Under the pieces are notes generated by a model. The model saw only the letters and a list, made by a program, of their open reading frames with translations. It did not search any database and had not been told where the DNA came from. A DNA stretch of 64,000 nt from Tethya wilhelma (taxonomy: Eukaryota > Porifera > Demospongiae > Tethyida > Tethyidae). The DNA lies in the NCBI GenBank assembly GCA_964030475.1, contig CAXIPT010000002.1:7338296-7402295 (forward strand). The letters are read 5' to 3'. Within the stretch, counting starts at the first letter, position 1, and each line of letters starts with the position of its first letter. Below are positions 46,597 through 59,600 of this stretch, one piece after another. The translations under genes were made by a program, and so were the position numbers.

Positions 46597-49118
46597 TCGA
46601 ATTTTTATTTTTTTTATTTTTATTTATTTGTAATAATTTAGCACATATGCATGGTATACACAAATAGCAATAATGCTAATACAAGTGCATATACCAGTTA
46701 AAGACTATATAAGTGATCATGAATTAAAAACCTAAGTTATGAATACATGAACAAGATGAGATTAATTAAGTGAAAAATTAAGTTACAGACATACTAAAAT
46801 AATTAGACATGAGTTTTAATAAAGGTGTTGCAATAAATGTGACTTGAAGCTCTCAATATTCTCAGAATAGACGATGCTAGCTGGCAGCTGATTCCATAGT
46901 CTTAGAGTTTCACAGAAGAAAGAGTGGTATAATATGAGCAGGACCTGGCAAATGGAACTTTTAGTGTTAGCCTATGAGACCGCGAGTTGTGGTCAAAGAT
47001 CACATACTGTAGTAATGATGAAGTTTGAGGCATGTAATAGCTTCCTTTTAAAATGTTAAAGAGAAAACATAGTCTCAAATAGTCTCTCCTTGAATCCATT
47101 CTGGGAAGGTTGCATGTTGCTAATAGACATTATAACCCACATTCCATTTTCTCGTGCACACCTTTAATGCGAACTTCTGGACAGACTCTATCATGTTTAC
47201 AAGGTACTTCTGGTGTGGCGACCAAACAGGGACAGCATATTCAAGGTCTGGCCTGATGCATGACAAATAAATTTGAACCATAGTTTGTGTGTTTGCATGT
47301 TGGTAACAATTTCGATAGAGAGCTCCAATTTTCTGGCGAGCTTTGCGGCAGGCTTCTTGGACATGTTTTGACCATGAAAGGTCTGAAGTTATCCACACCC
47401 CAAGGTATTTATAGCTCTCAACTCTCTCTAAGTTATCTCCCCTAATTGATAGACTTTGGTATTGTTCTTGATTTCGTTTCCTGGATATTATTAAGTATTT
47501 ACACTTCTTAGCATTGAACTCCAGAAAGTTAGAGTCAGACCATGAGGATAGATTATTGATATCATTCTGAACAGTCTCGAGGTCTCCATGGTTGCAGAGT
47601 GGTCTTGATAGCATGATGTCGTCAGCAAATAATGATTTACTTGCATCAGCCAGACTGTGGATTTTATCAATATCATTTATGTAGATAATGAAAAGAACAG
47701 GGCCCAGGACTGAGCCTTGGGGTACACCAAATGAAACAGGTAGTAAGTCTGAGGAAGCTCCATCAATGCATACACATTGGTGTCGTTTATGCAGGTAGTT
47801 TGACAGCCATCTCAAGATATATGAATTGATTTTAAGTGTCTTTAATTTGTCTAACAACTTTCTGTGTGGAACCGTGTCAAAGGCCTTCTTGAAGTCAAAA
47901 AAAGACAACACATACATTGTTACCCTGCTCAAGGCTTTTATGCCATTTATCAATAGTGAACAACAGTGCACTCGTTGTTGATCTTCCTTTCAAGAATCCC
48001 CACTGGTTAGCTGAAATAGGGTGATGGGTTTGTAGGTGTAAGTGCAGTAAACTAGCCATGTGCTTCTCAAGTAGTTTACTGAGAATGGATAAAAGTGAAA
48101 TAGGGCGATAATTAGCTGGGTTTGATAGATCACCTTGCTTGGGAACAGGTGTAATGTTTGTAGTTTTCCATTCTTGAGGTATTTCACCAGTGGAGATTGA
48201 GATATTAAATAGTGCAGTCACAGCTTCTGTGATACTGAGAGCTGTTTGCTTCAGCATCAGTGCAGATATGTTGTCATTTCCGCTAGCCTTAGTGCTGTCA
48301 AGGGAAATAAGCAGATCGTACACTTCTTCCTCAGTACAGAGTGTTTCATCAGTGGAATCATTAGGGTCAATTGGTGGCATGTCTTCAGACTGCAGTGGAA
48401 GCTGCTTTTGGTTGAAATGCTTACTAAGAGTGGTATTAAGAAGAGTGGCCTTTTCAGCACTGTCTGTTACCAGTCTGGCACTGTTAGTTTGGTTGCCAAG
48501 TAATGGTGGAATCGAGCTGTGGTTCTTTGAGGAATTTATAGCTTTAATTGATTTCCAAAAGTCCTTTGGGCATCTTGGGTTGAGAGAGGCAAAAAACTCT
48601 CTTTTGTTCTCCCTGAGTAGATTTACAACCTTATTACGTACAATTTTGAAGTGCTGATAATCTTGTTCAGAGCCTGTTTGCTTAGCCTTCTTGAAGAGTG
48701 AGTTTCTTTTTCTGATTAACCAAATGATTTCTTTCGTTAGCCAAGGAAGGTTTTTTCTGGTTGGGAGAAGAGAGGTCGGGATACACTCTTCCATAATGTC
48801 TAAAAACGTATTCTTCCAATTAGCCCAACTAGACTCAATGTCGTCAAAATTCAGTATGTCTTCCAGGTCAACACTCATTAATAAATCATTAGCCCTGTCA
48901 AAGTCAGCATGTCTATATCTCCAGATTCTCCTTCTGTTTGGTAGAGTGCAATGTGTAGAGTCATTCTTGAAGTTCATAGTTATCTGCAGACCGTAGTGGT
49001 CTGAGTTAGACAGCTGTGGTATTGTCTCACAAGATTTAAATAAGCACATATTTGATACAAAAACTAAATCAATTAAAGAGGGATCTAAGGGGTTGGCAAT
49101 GCAAGTGGGTGTTGAAAC
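46597..49118 (-). mobile_element. CR1-like LINE, 3' part, reverse, frameshifted
   Basis: From the N at 49119 on the minus strand: end of the endonuclease, linker, RT, C-terminal region, a 3' tail of about 300 bp and an A-rich end (aaataaataaaaataaaa). Complements the 5' half at 42215-44917 with a shared overlap of about 1.1 kb. Confidence 0.85.
46902..49118 (-). pseudogene. LINE ORF2 (linker, RT, C-terminus), frameshifted
   Basis: Frame 1 (49118 down to about 47895) runs from PTCIANPLDPSLIDLVFVSN to GFLKGRSTTSALLFTIDKWH, then a one-base shift at the A7 run 47897-47903 (T7 on the coding strand). Frame 2 (to 47120) has FDFKKAFDTVPHRKLL, GVPQGSVLGPVLF and the catalytic FADD (SLFADDIML), then QKIGALYRNCYQH and IRPDLEYAVPVWSPH. 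Another break near 47110 precedes LCFLFNILKGSYYMP. Inactive. Confidence 0.85.
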
Positions 49119-49122
49119 NTAA

Positions 49123-49412
49123 ACATGTAGACAAACACACTGATGCAATTGTAGCTTACAATTCTAAACCATGTGGTCACATGGCCGAAAAAGGTACTCC
49201 ACGTGAACCAAATTCAATACACTAGCTATACACTCCTATGTCACATGACGAAGACACTAAAACTGAGAGAATAGGTTCAACAAACACACTCATCTTATTA
49301 TAAATATGTAGACAAACACACTGATGTAATTGTAGCTTACAATTCCAAACTATGTGGTCATATGGCTCAAAAAGGTACTCCATGTGAACCGAATTCAATA
49401 TACTAGCTATAT
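49123..49412. repeat. tandem pair of about 110 bp, 178 bp apart
   Basis: tgtagacaaacacactgatg ... gtgaaccaaattcaatacac recurs from about 49305 with a few changes. Short frames here are chance. Confidence 0.7.
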
Positions 49413-49559
49413 GTGACTGCATGAATTCAACATCAGCTATGTGCATACATATGGTGCCATACATATGCTTACATGTCACTCTATTGGTCACTTGGTACAC
49501 TCACTGGTTGTATACTAAATCAATATTAATGTGAGTATGTTGAGCTTAGTGTGTATAGT

Positions 49560-50905
49560 GTTCTGACATCTATGATTAGAGTGCTAACCTACAGAATTTG
49601 CAAGCGATTACATCATTAACAATTACGTCATTACTGAGCATGCTCAGTAGCAAAAATTGAACACTTGTTCTTAGAAAGTGTCAAAAAGTCGAGAGAGTGA
49701 AATACTGGACAGAACTCCAAAAAGAACGCTGCAAAGGACTAGGTTTTCAAAAAAGACATTGTCAAAAAGACAAGCTTGAGGATTTGAGGTGAGAAAAGTT
49801 TAGCTTGTTTGAAAACAGCTCTGATAATGTGCCTGTGACTTGATTTGACACTTTCACAGTTGGCAAAGAATCAAAGAGGTGGAAAGAGCAGTCTAAAGAT
49901 AGAGTTATCTATATACAATGATGCAAAAGATCATCAGAGTCTACAAGAGACTTTCTTGGAAGACTGAAAAGAAGCCCTGAGTGACCGAGGCTATGAAATC
50001 TTTAGGTAAGAGTAATAACTTGTCATAGCAGTATTAAACTCTAGTTAATTTACTTGACTGCCATATCTGTCACTTGTTAAGGTCATATTAAACAACACTC
50101 CCTGTGGCTGTGTTTGAGTCTTGACAACCAAGCTCAGTCCCAATTAAGCTATGCTGCCACCGTGTGACTCAGTAGTACATCATGACACCTCAGTACTGTG
50201 CAGGTATGTGATAGCTAGCAATATAGTTTTATGTTTTTGATACTGTTTCATCATGTTGTGTGTACAGTATCAGTTGTGAGTTGTGTGTATCAGTGTGCAT
50301 TAATTGGGATGCCTTCTATCGGCTACTTTATTTTCAAACTTTCATCAATGACAATAGTATCTCTCTATATACACACATGACATTGTATAGGCTAACTACA
50401 GTCAAGTCATGCTGACCATCAGGATTGAGTACAAAAAGTATCTCCCATGCTCCCTCGCCCACCAGGTTGTACCGAGGCTGAGTTAGTTTTGTACTATAGC
50501 TGTTGAACAAGTTTTACTGTAGTTCTATGTACATGTACTTGCATTCAGTACCATGCAGGTTTTGTTTAAGTTGTAACCACTGACTGCTTTGCTAATAATT
50601 GACTGTAATTGCTAGCTAGATAGCTATTCACAATGTTTTGTCGGGTCACATTTGTTTTGTACTTAATATGTACACAATTTGTCTCTTTTGAAAGCATATA
50701 AATTTTTTGGTGATAAAAAAACCTTTTATTTGACACATTAAATGAGATAGCACGTATGTTGTTTTGACACAATTTTACTGTAGCACATATGTTATTTTAG
50801 CACACAACACATTTGACACGTGTGTAAGGTGTGCTGTTTGAAAGGACAATGGAATGACACGCGATTGCGTGTTAAAACGACACATTTGTTTTTACTGTGA
50901 ATTAC
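49560..50905. mobile_element. AT-rich element related to 11957-13976
   Basis: Shares gagtatgctcagtagc-like and tttagcacac/ttgacac words with that element, including a concentration of such words at the right end. It interrupts inverted ankyrin intron sequence, which resumes at about 50908. The left boundary is not fixed. Confidence 0.5.
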
Positions 50906-51032
50906 CTCATAATTATGCTATGTCCCCCTATAGAGATTGTTCCTATAGTTAGCTGCTATTGAACCTGACAACACTACCCATAAACCATTATAAGGCTGGT
51001 GGTGAGGGTGATGGTAACTATCATACATATAC

Positions 51033-51131
51033 CTTGTCCCTTGTATTCACATCAGCCTGGTACTTCAGTAGCAGTTGAACTACTTGGAAGTGATTGTTCT
51101 CACTAGCCCTCATAAGTGGAGTGTCACCATC
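51033..51131 (-). CDS. inverted ankyrin exon (alpha)
   Basis: Minus-strand 99-bp exon with ctctcag acceptor and gtatat donor: PLMRASENNHFQVVQLLLKY then QADVNTRDK. Flanking intron (50908-51290) is the reverse of alpha-type introns. An isolated fragment of a third ankyrin locus or inverted duplication. Confidence 0.7.
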
Positions 51132-51289
51132 CTGAGAGGAAACACAACACAACAACCATTGAAGAGAGTACACACTGAGTAGCTTTCCTTATTTTTGAAC
51201 AAAATATTCAAGAAGGAGGAGCCTGGGAATGAGGCTCACACTGAGCTAGTACTATGTGTGCCTGGGAAACCTGGCAAACCACATGTTAC

Positions 51290-52186
51290 TATAGTAAAAA
51301 TTTTTAAAAAATAAATAGTGTAGGAATGGGCAGTGCGGTAAAAAGTATTGGAACAAGGCATGGTCTCAATTTCGACACATGACTACTTCATTTTTATTCT
51401 TGATCCTTAATTCATATGGATTTTCTGAATCAGTGTTGTGCTGCGATGATCTGTATAATAATACCGTAGCTTATCATTCTTCAAATTTCTCAGTACTGTA
51501 GCTAATCACTTGGCTACTAAAGAAGTGGAGTAAACTATAACAGACAGGTATATCTAACTTAAACTAGACTGCCAGCCAAGAGTTGGGCATAAAAATGAAG
51601 TAGTCATGTGTCGAAATTGAGACCATGCCTTGTTCCAATACTTTTTACCGCACTGCCCATTCCTACACTATTTATTTTTTAAAAATTTTTACTACTTGTT
51701 CATTCACTTTTTTCAACACTAAGTGTGGAGACTATCAGAGACTGGTTAGTCCCTACAAAAAGCCTGAGTAGCAGCTATATGCACTACATTATGCTGGAGC
51801 AAGCTAATGCGCATGCGTATAAAATGCCACGTGGATAGATAATGACCTTTGAACTCTACCTACAAAGATGGCTGCATTGTAGTACATGAATTTATACGCT
51901 AAGTTTTAAAGCTTTCTAGTTTTTGTTTAGGCCTATTTATGATGAAAACGAGTATCAAGGAATGCAGTACCCATAAAAAGAACTTACTTTGTGCTGTCAA
52001 AGTTGGCTCAACACATTCTGGGTCTCTGGAAATCCTTTTCAAGTAAGTCAGTTAGGAAGTAAGTACGTACGTACGTAAGTTAGATGAACAAAAATGGCAC
52101 TATGGTGGCTTCCCACTAGCGCTCTCTACGAGTGCTGCAGAAAGTTTTTGTGAGTTTTAGGCCTTGCATGCAGTTGGTAATCTGTC
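51290..52186 (-). mobile_element. P repeat, reverse, left end lost in N gap
   Basis: Starts with the Q module (tagtaaaaattttt... arms), continues through gcgcatgcgtat, cactagcgctctctacgag and the tgcatgcagttggtaatctgtc block, then N. Confidence 0.85.
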
Positions 52187-52205
52187 NNNNNNNNNNNNNN
52201 NNNNN
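52187..52205. other. assembly gap, 19 N
   Basis: Run of N between the truncated P copy and a GT microsatellite. Confidence 1.

Positions 52206-52277
<72 letters not shown>
52206..52277. repeat. (GT)n microsatellite
   Basis: About 36 GT units, next to the N gap; probably the reason assembly broke. Confidence 0.95.
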
Positions 52278-52281
<4 letters not shown>

Positions 52282-52324
52282 TAAGGAGTAAGGGGGTTCG
52301 GACTTGTGTCGGCCCATGCTACCT

Positions 52325-52442
52325 ATAGTCTGGAGTATCCAGACCCTTTACACGCGCGCTAAAACCGCGCGTGTAAAGGGTGTAAGGGTCTAGATACTCC
52401 AGGGTAAAGGGTGTAAAGGGTCTGGATACTCCAGACTATGCT
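52325..52442. repeat. tagtctggagtatccagaccc inverted/direct repeat cluster
   Basis: ggagtatccagaccctttac and its reverse complement gtaaagggtctggatactcc recur, around cgcgcgctaaaaccgcgcgtg. A palindromic small element of about 115 bp is likely; target duplication not fixed. Confidence 0.6.
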
Positions 52443-52460
52443 ACCTATACTCAGCTAGTA

Positions 52461-53465
52461 TCATACGTACGGTAGTACGTATAGTAGGAATGGGCCACAT
52501 GTCTTATAGACCCAATACAAAATGTTTATCACCATCAAAATCTAGCAAAACAAAGTTAAGCGCTCAAACTTGTTCAAAGTCTCTCCCCAATAGATTAACA
52601 ACTGCATGCAAGGCCTGAAGCTCACAGAAACTTTACTGGACACTCGTAGAGAGCGCTAGTGGGAAGCCACAACAGTGCCACTTTTGTTCTCCTAACATAC
52701 GTAAACTGACTGACTTACTTGAACACGGTTTCCAGAAAGTGTGGAGCCAACTTTGACAGCACAAGTTTAGCCCTAGCTTTTCAAGCGAACTACATTCCTT
52801 GATATATACTCGTTTTCATCACAAATATGCCTAAACAAAAACTAGAAAGCTTTGAAACTTAGCATATAAATTCATGTACTTCAACGTAGCAATCTTCTTG
52901 CAGGTAGAGTTCAAAGGTCACTCATTATCTAGCCACGTGGCATTTAACGCGCATGCGCATTGGTTACTCTAGCATTATAGCTTATACAATGCATATAGCA
53001 GCTACTCACAAGCTAGGGACTAACCAGTCTCTAACAGTCTTCACACTGTAGTGTTCAAAAAGTGAATGAACAAGTAGCAAAAATTTCTAAAAAATAAACA
53101 GTGTAGGAATGGGCAGTGCTCTAAAAAGTATTGGAACAAGGCATATCTCAATTTCAGGCGCATGACTACTTCATTTTTTTGTGTTCAAGTCTTGGTCAGT
53201 ATAATCTAATCGTGCCTGCTATACTTCATTCCACTATTTAGCTAAGTCATAAGACTGGCAGAAATTTGAACCATTAGTATGTGATACTGTTGCTGATAAA
53301 TTCATCTACAGATAATTGTGGAACCATTTACGATAATAATTGAGGGATCGAAAATGAAAACGAAGTAGTCATGTGCCCGAAATTGAGATATGCCTTGTTA
53401 CAATACTTTTTAGAGCACTGCCCATTCCTATGCTGTTTATTTTTTAAAAAATTTTTGCTATTTGT
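52461..53465 (+). mobile_element. P repeat, full length, diverged
   Basis: tcatacgtacggtag start and tttttgctatttg end; neighbours A and T. Lies just upstream of gene B. Confidence 0.85.
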
Positions 53466-53535
53466 ATTATGTATATAATTATATGGCTGATGTTATCACG
53501 AACTAAATCCTTCCTTCACACAACTATATATATAG

Positions 53536-53604
53536 CCTGTACAGCTGTCAGTCCAGCTCCTCCAACCACTGTGGAACCACAGCCGATTGTTGTGAAAGGA
53601 AAAA
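53536..53604 (+). CDS. gene B exon: Pro-rich segment
   Basis: Acceptor tatatag (a second possible acceptor, acag, is nine bases later), donor gtacgt. Reads TAVSPAPPTTVEPQPIVVKG. Phase matches gene A 2616-2696. Confidence 0.6.
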
Positions 53605-56600
53605 GTACGTGCCTGCACACTTCACGTTAGTAAACAATCATGCACTGAGGAATTTGTCTATATGCATATGCATCCATGTCATACGTATACTATCAACATT
53701 ATATCATACAGGTTATGGTAAAACAGAGTTGGGTGTACTAAAGAAGAATGAGGCTCAAATCAAAACAGCTTTCGCTCACTTTGTTGCTCAAGTGCTAGCC
53801 ATGCTTCTTAAACTGCCTATAGAGATCAAGGTGTTTCATGCTTTTGTATCAAATCTCTTTCCGGAATTCGCTGAAGGTTTAGCTTCAACAACTAGTATCT
53901 CTGATGCTTTCACATTTATTTCTAGCAAGAAGTTGTGGAGTTACACAAATCATTCACCAGTAGAGAGCATTGCTGAAGAATATTTGACTGACAATCCACA
54001 AACTGAAAAGCTAGTTGATAGTTACGAGTCAGATTTGGCAGCCTATTATGCCACGACTAGTTTAGTTGATTATATTGCATTATGTCATGACAAGGACTGT
54101 TCACTCTCAGCCGATGCTATAGATGAAGCTTGTCTTGAAAAAGTGTCAGTAAAACTAGAAATTCCCTTCACAAATGAAACACTAGATTATGTCAATAAAC
54201 TTTGGAAGTCTCTGGCCAGACGATTTCGTCTACCATCAGTGACAGCTATTTTAGTCTGTGTGGTTGAAGGATCTCTAGTCATAACATGGGATGTCCCCCC
54301 TCATCAGGCTGACATTATTAGAAAGAAGATCAAGAAAGAGGACGAATATGATGAATGCTTCTTTAGACGTGAATACATCCGTGAAATCAAAATAGGTGAA
54401 GAGGTTGTGTATTTTGATGTGAAGGTAATTATTATGATGACCTGATCTATGACCATGTATACATGTGTGATTCATTTATCTTCTTCTCTAGATAAGTGGT
54501 GTGTGTGTTTGTACAAGTGTTATTTTATGCTAATTGTTTATTAAATTTGACAATGTTTGTTTGTTTGCTCATGATAGATGTGTCTACTTGAAGAAAAGAT
54601 CATGGAAGGAGATGCTGAGGAGGTGGAGAAACTACTACAGACAGTATCATGGCCACTCTCTAACTGTTGGAATGTGATTACTGTCCAAGTCCTACTGGAC
54701 CACGGGTTTCCAGTTGATGGAAGAGATAAGGTGAGATCACAACCTTGATAATACTCTGAGTTCTGAGCTTGTGGTAATGGCTAGTCAATCATTGACAAGC
54801 TCTCTCAATTTGATGCAATGATTATTTCACATACAGGATGGCAGGACACTACTGTCGTTAGTAAGCTCCATGGGAAGAACTGATGTTGTGGAGTTACTGC
54901 TAGAGAATGGTGCTGATGTAAATGCAAGAGCTAAAGTGAGTCATTAGTAATATCACACACTCCCCAGATGTTAAGCAGCTACATGTGTTGCCAAGTCTCA
55001 ATACCACCAGTATAAGTAAAACTGTCATTTCAGCCCTTCTACCACATAGCTTTGATTGTTCATTGGTGTACATGGCAAGGTTGTGATGTCTTGTCAGATC
55101 ATAGCACTCAGTATGTACTCTCTTCATTGGTTGTTGTCTTGTGTTTCCTCTCAGTATGGTGACACTCCACTTATGTGGGCTAGTGAGAACAATCGCCTCC
55201 AAGTAGTTCAACTGCTACTGAAGTACCAGGCTGATGTGAATGCAAGGAACATTGTATGTATGATAGCTACTGTTTCTGAGATCAATGTTCAAAGTATAAA
55301 TACCATCACCCTCACCACCAACCTTATATGGTTTATGTGTAGTGTTGTCAGATTCAATAGCAGCTAACTAGGAACAATCAATCGAATCGAATCAACAAAA
55401 CAATCGAACATTTTTGCATTGCCTTTATAGATTTGCACTTGTAAATATATACCTGTTCGTGTAAACACCCAAACCTCATGTGCATGTATTTCTGTAACTT
55501 GCCAGGTTATAGTGGGTGTGGCTGGTGTGCATGGTGTGGCTGATTTTTAAATATAACATTATTGATGGTGTTCATTCTCCCATGCATGCCTGCAGTTCTT
55601 TGGTGTCCTTCCAGCTTCCTAGTCCTTACTAGCCAAGAGTTAGCTGTATGTCCCTTAAGAAGTATTGACCATTCCATTGACCACATGGGATGTACTACAG
55701 CATTGTGCAACAAGTTGTGAATCTCATTATCAAACTCACAGTAGTAGTAGCAACATGTGGTTAATTTCCCAGACACACATAGTCCTAAATGTGTATACTT
55801 TCTTCATTGGTTGTTGTCTTGTGTTTCCTCTCAGAATGGTTGGACTCCACTTATTGTGGCTAGTGAGAACAATCACCTCCAAGTAGTTCAACTGCTACTG
55901 AAGTACCAGGCTGATGTGAATGCAAGGGACAAGGTATGTATGATAGTTACTGTTTCTGAGATCAAAATTCAAAGTCTAAATACCATCACCCTCACCACCA
56001 ACCTTATAATAGAGTATGTGTAGTGTTGTCAGGTCAATAGCAGCCAACTAGGAACAATCGATAGGGGAGACATAGGGAATTCTGTGAAAATTGTGATTTA
56101 TGTGTTGATTATTGTGGACTCATGCATGTTTGTAATTATAGGGACTCCCCTTTGATATAAGCTGCAGGGTCAAAGTGCTTCATAAGTTGATGATGATGAC
56201 TCAAATCTCATGTGTGTCTCAGTAATAGCCTATAGTGGGTGTGGCTGGTGTGGGTGATCACCTAGGGGTACTTTTCATTGGTGTATGTTACCAGCTGAGG
56301 TTGTTTGTATTGTCTCCTCTTTCATCAGTGTGGCAGGACTGCTGTGTGGGAGGCTTCAAATGGAGGACACCATGAGGTTGTCAAGACCTTACTGGAAGGT
56401 GGTGCTGACCCCAATATTGCTGATGATGTAAGTGTGCTACATCAAAGGTTAGCTGAATGTCTCATAATAATAGCATGACCGTTCCATAGACCAATGAATG
56501 TACTGCAACATTGTGTAACAAGTTGTGAATATCATTATAACAAGTTGCACTCAGAAGTTGCAGTTGTAATAACATGTGGTTTCCCAGAATTATCAGACTC

Positions 56601-59600
56601 ACGTACAGTACTTGGTGTCTTCCATACAATACAATAATTTGGCTGATTTTTATATAGTGGTGGATTGGTGGTTTTGGTGTAAACTGCCAATTAAATCCGC
56701 AAATCCCCAATCCCAAATATTGCTGATGATGTTAGTCTTGAAGTTCACACAACATTTGTGCAGTTTAGTTTTTAGCTTTGTTGTGTGTGTAATAATTGTC
56801 AGAGGAGGTACGACTAGCCTCGTTCCCAGGCTCTCTCCCAGTGAATATTTATGCATGCGCACGCGCAAAAATAAGAAAGGAGAGAGCCTGTTAAGCAAAA
56901 TCACGTGAATGACGTCTCAGGGTCATTAAGGACAGACTAATCTCAAATTGGAATGAATTTTTGGTGTATTTTGGATGCAAGTATTTTCATAATCTAAATG
57001 ACTCTGAATAAAGAGTGTATCATACGTACGGTAGTACGTATAGTAGGAATGGGCCGACTGTCCCATTGACACAATACAAAATGTTCATGCTTGTAAACTT
57101 TCAGGGAAAGAAAGCTAAGCCTTCAAATGCATTTAATAGCCTCCCCCAGACAGTTTGCTTACTGTATTAACCAAGAAATCTGGCAGAAAGTTTCTGGAGC
57201 ACTCTGGAGAGAGAGCGCTGGCGAGAAGCCACAACAGTGCAATTTTGTTCTCCCCTTCCTTCCTTCCTTCCTTCCTAACTGACTTACTTGAACCCGATTT
57301 CTAGACAAACAAAAGGCATTGAGCCAACTTTGACCATATAGTGGGACTTCATTTGATGCACAGTATGTCCTTTTCGACTCGTTTGCTGGCGAAAAGGCAG
57401 CAAACAAAATCTAGGCAGCTTTGAAACTCTCGATATAAAATACTGTACTTTTTATTTAGCCTTTTGATGTAGGTAAAGGTTGTCAATTTAGTTAGCCTTT
57501 TATGTAGGCAAAGGTCGTCAATAGAACGCGTGGTTGCATGCATATAATGCGCATGCGCATCAAATTCACATTTCTGTTGTAGAGACTGACTAGTCTCTGC
57601 TGTATGATTCTTTCCATGCAATTGAGCACCTTAGTGTTTAAAAAAGTGAATAAACAAGTATAATAAATTTTTTTTTTTATAAAAATGAGAAGTGTAGGAA
57701 TGGGCAGTGCGGTAAAAAGCAATGAAACAAGGCAAGTCTCTGAATTTCGGCACATGACTACTTCATTTTTTGTACTCAACTCTCATACGCTACTGTGTAC
57801 CTACACTCTACATGCTTGTTACTTTATCTAAATTAATCAAGTGATTGCTTGCATTGACTCATGAGCCAAATGGCTGATAATTATCATTGAATGATGGAAT
57901 TCAAACTTGCAATTGACTCATGAAAATGATGTAGTCATGTGCCGAAATTCAGAGACTTGCCTTGTTTCATTGCTTTTTACCGCACTGCCCATTCCTACAC
58001 TTCTCATTTTTATAAAAAAAAAATTTTATATACATTTGAATTATAGTCTATTCTGAATATTTATAGCCATTAATTAACCACAAATACTTAATTAACTGGG
58101 AATAAATGAATACTTTATTAACCATACAAAAAGGGCTAAATTAAGATTTCCAACATTAATGCCCATGCTGAAAAGTGGCCTTAAGTAGTTTAAAATAAAC
58201 TTTTGATAGCTGTCTAAGTTTTCATCGGAGGGAATCTGCATTTGTAAAGTATCTAGTGAGTTAGCTGCAAAAATATGTTTTTTTATGATTTGGGGCAGTT
58301 TACTTATGCAGATAACTCACCTTTTGTGCTGAAAATCCATTATCCCTCCGATAGATCATGTCAAAATAGTTAGTACTAAGTGTTCATACCTTCAATAGCT
58401 CGCTGGCACAGCTGCATTAATGTTGGACGGAATCTTCACTAAAATTCTTCACCAAACTTGCAAACATGCGACCTTTGCCAACTAAATAGATTACGTCATA
58501 TTAATATTAGCGTTCGCAAACTCGTCCAAAGATGGCTTTAGCTTCTGCTACAAGTTTTAAATAGATTTATAAGAGTAAAGATAGCGTTTAAAGTCTTCGT
58601 ATTACAGTTTTTCTAAGCGTAGCGCTAGCTATCATCAACTCGCGATTAAAAATTATACATGACGTCATCGATAATTTGACGGTTTCCCTAGTTACCACGG
58701 CCCTTATACGTGACGTCATTCATTGAACTACGGGGCGCGCTAAAATTTTTTGGACAGTCCTTAATGGCACTGAGGTTGCCCGTAGTGAGACCGTAGAGAG
58801 AGTCTTGACAGTGTATGGTTTCTCTACTAAAGCATACTAATTTTTCCGCACGCTACGTCATTCAATCGTTTTCGCGTACCACTCTCCCTTCCTATTTTTC
58901 AGCGTGTAATATTCAGGGAAAGAGCCTGGGAAAAAGGTTAGGTACGACACTGTAGTGCTCCTTTGTTGAGGTGCATGGCAAGTCTGTTAATTATACATTC
59001 CAATCATGTGATCGCAATACTTCACTGTGAGAGATGATCACTTCCACTCCCTTGACATGGAGCTCATCAAAGGCACACTCGTGTTGAACCTCCTCTGAGT
59101 TCGTCTTGTTTAAGTTTTGATGGTAGAAAATAATTATTCAGCCGAATTTTTGAAAATAATTATAACGTTCACTTCTGAGAGTGCATGCAGAATCTCCTAG
59201 TCTTATAATTGCATGGTGTCTTTCCCAGCTTTCTATATGTAGGCCTTACCAGAGAAAAGTTAGCTGTATACTGCATGTGCCATAATAGAAGTATTGACCA
59301 TTCCACAGACCACCTGGGATGTACTACAGCATTGTGTAACAAATTACGGAGCTCATTATCAACCCTACAGAAGTTACTATAGTAACATGTGGTTTCCCAG
59401 GCGCACATAGTACTCAGTGTGAGCCTCATTCCCAGGCTCCTCCTTTTTGAATATTTTGTTTAAAAATAAGGAAGGCTACTCAGTGTGTACTCTCTTTAAT
59501 GGTTGTTGTCTTGTGTTTCCTCTCAGGATCTTGGTGATCCTCCACTTATGAGGGCTAGTGAGAACAATCACCTCCAAGTAGTTCAACTGCTACTGAAGTA

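Larger units (their letters stand above)
56815..58940 (+). mobile_element. R element (hAT-like) with three further insertions inside
   Basis: tagcctcgttccc left end, aaaaaggtta right end (diverged), ggtacgac on both sides (56807-56814, 58941-58948). Inside: the element at 56916-58774, which contains a P repeat, which contains the Q module. Confidence 0.85.

Noticed and set aside
52126..52317. His/Thr repeat frame over the GT microsatellite
   Set aside because: Translation of simple sequence and N bases.
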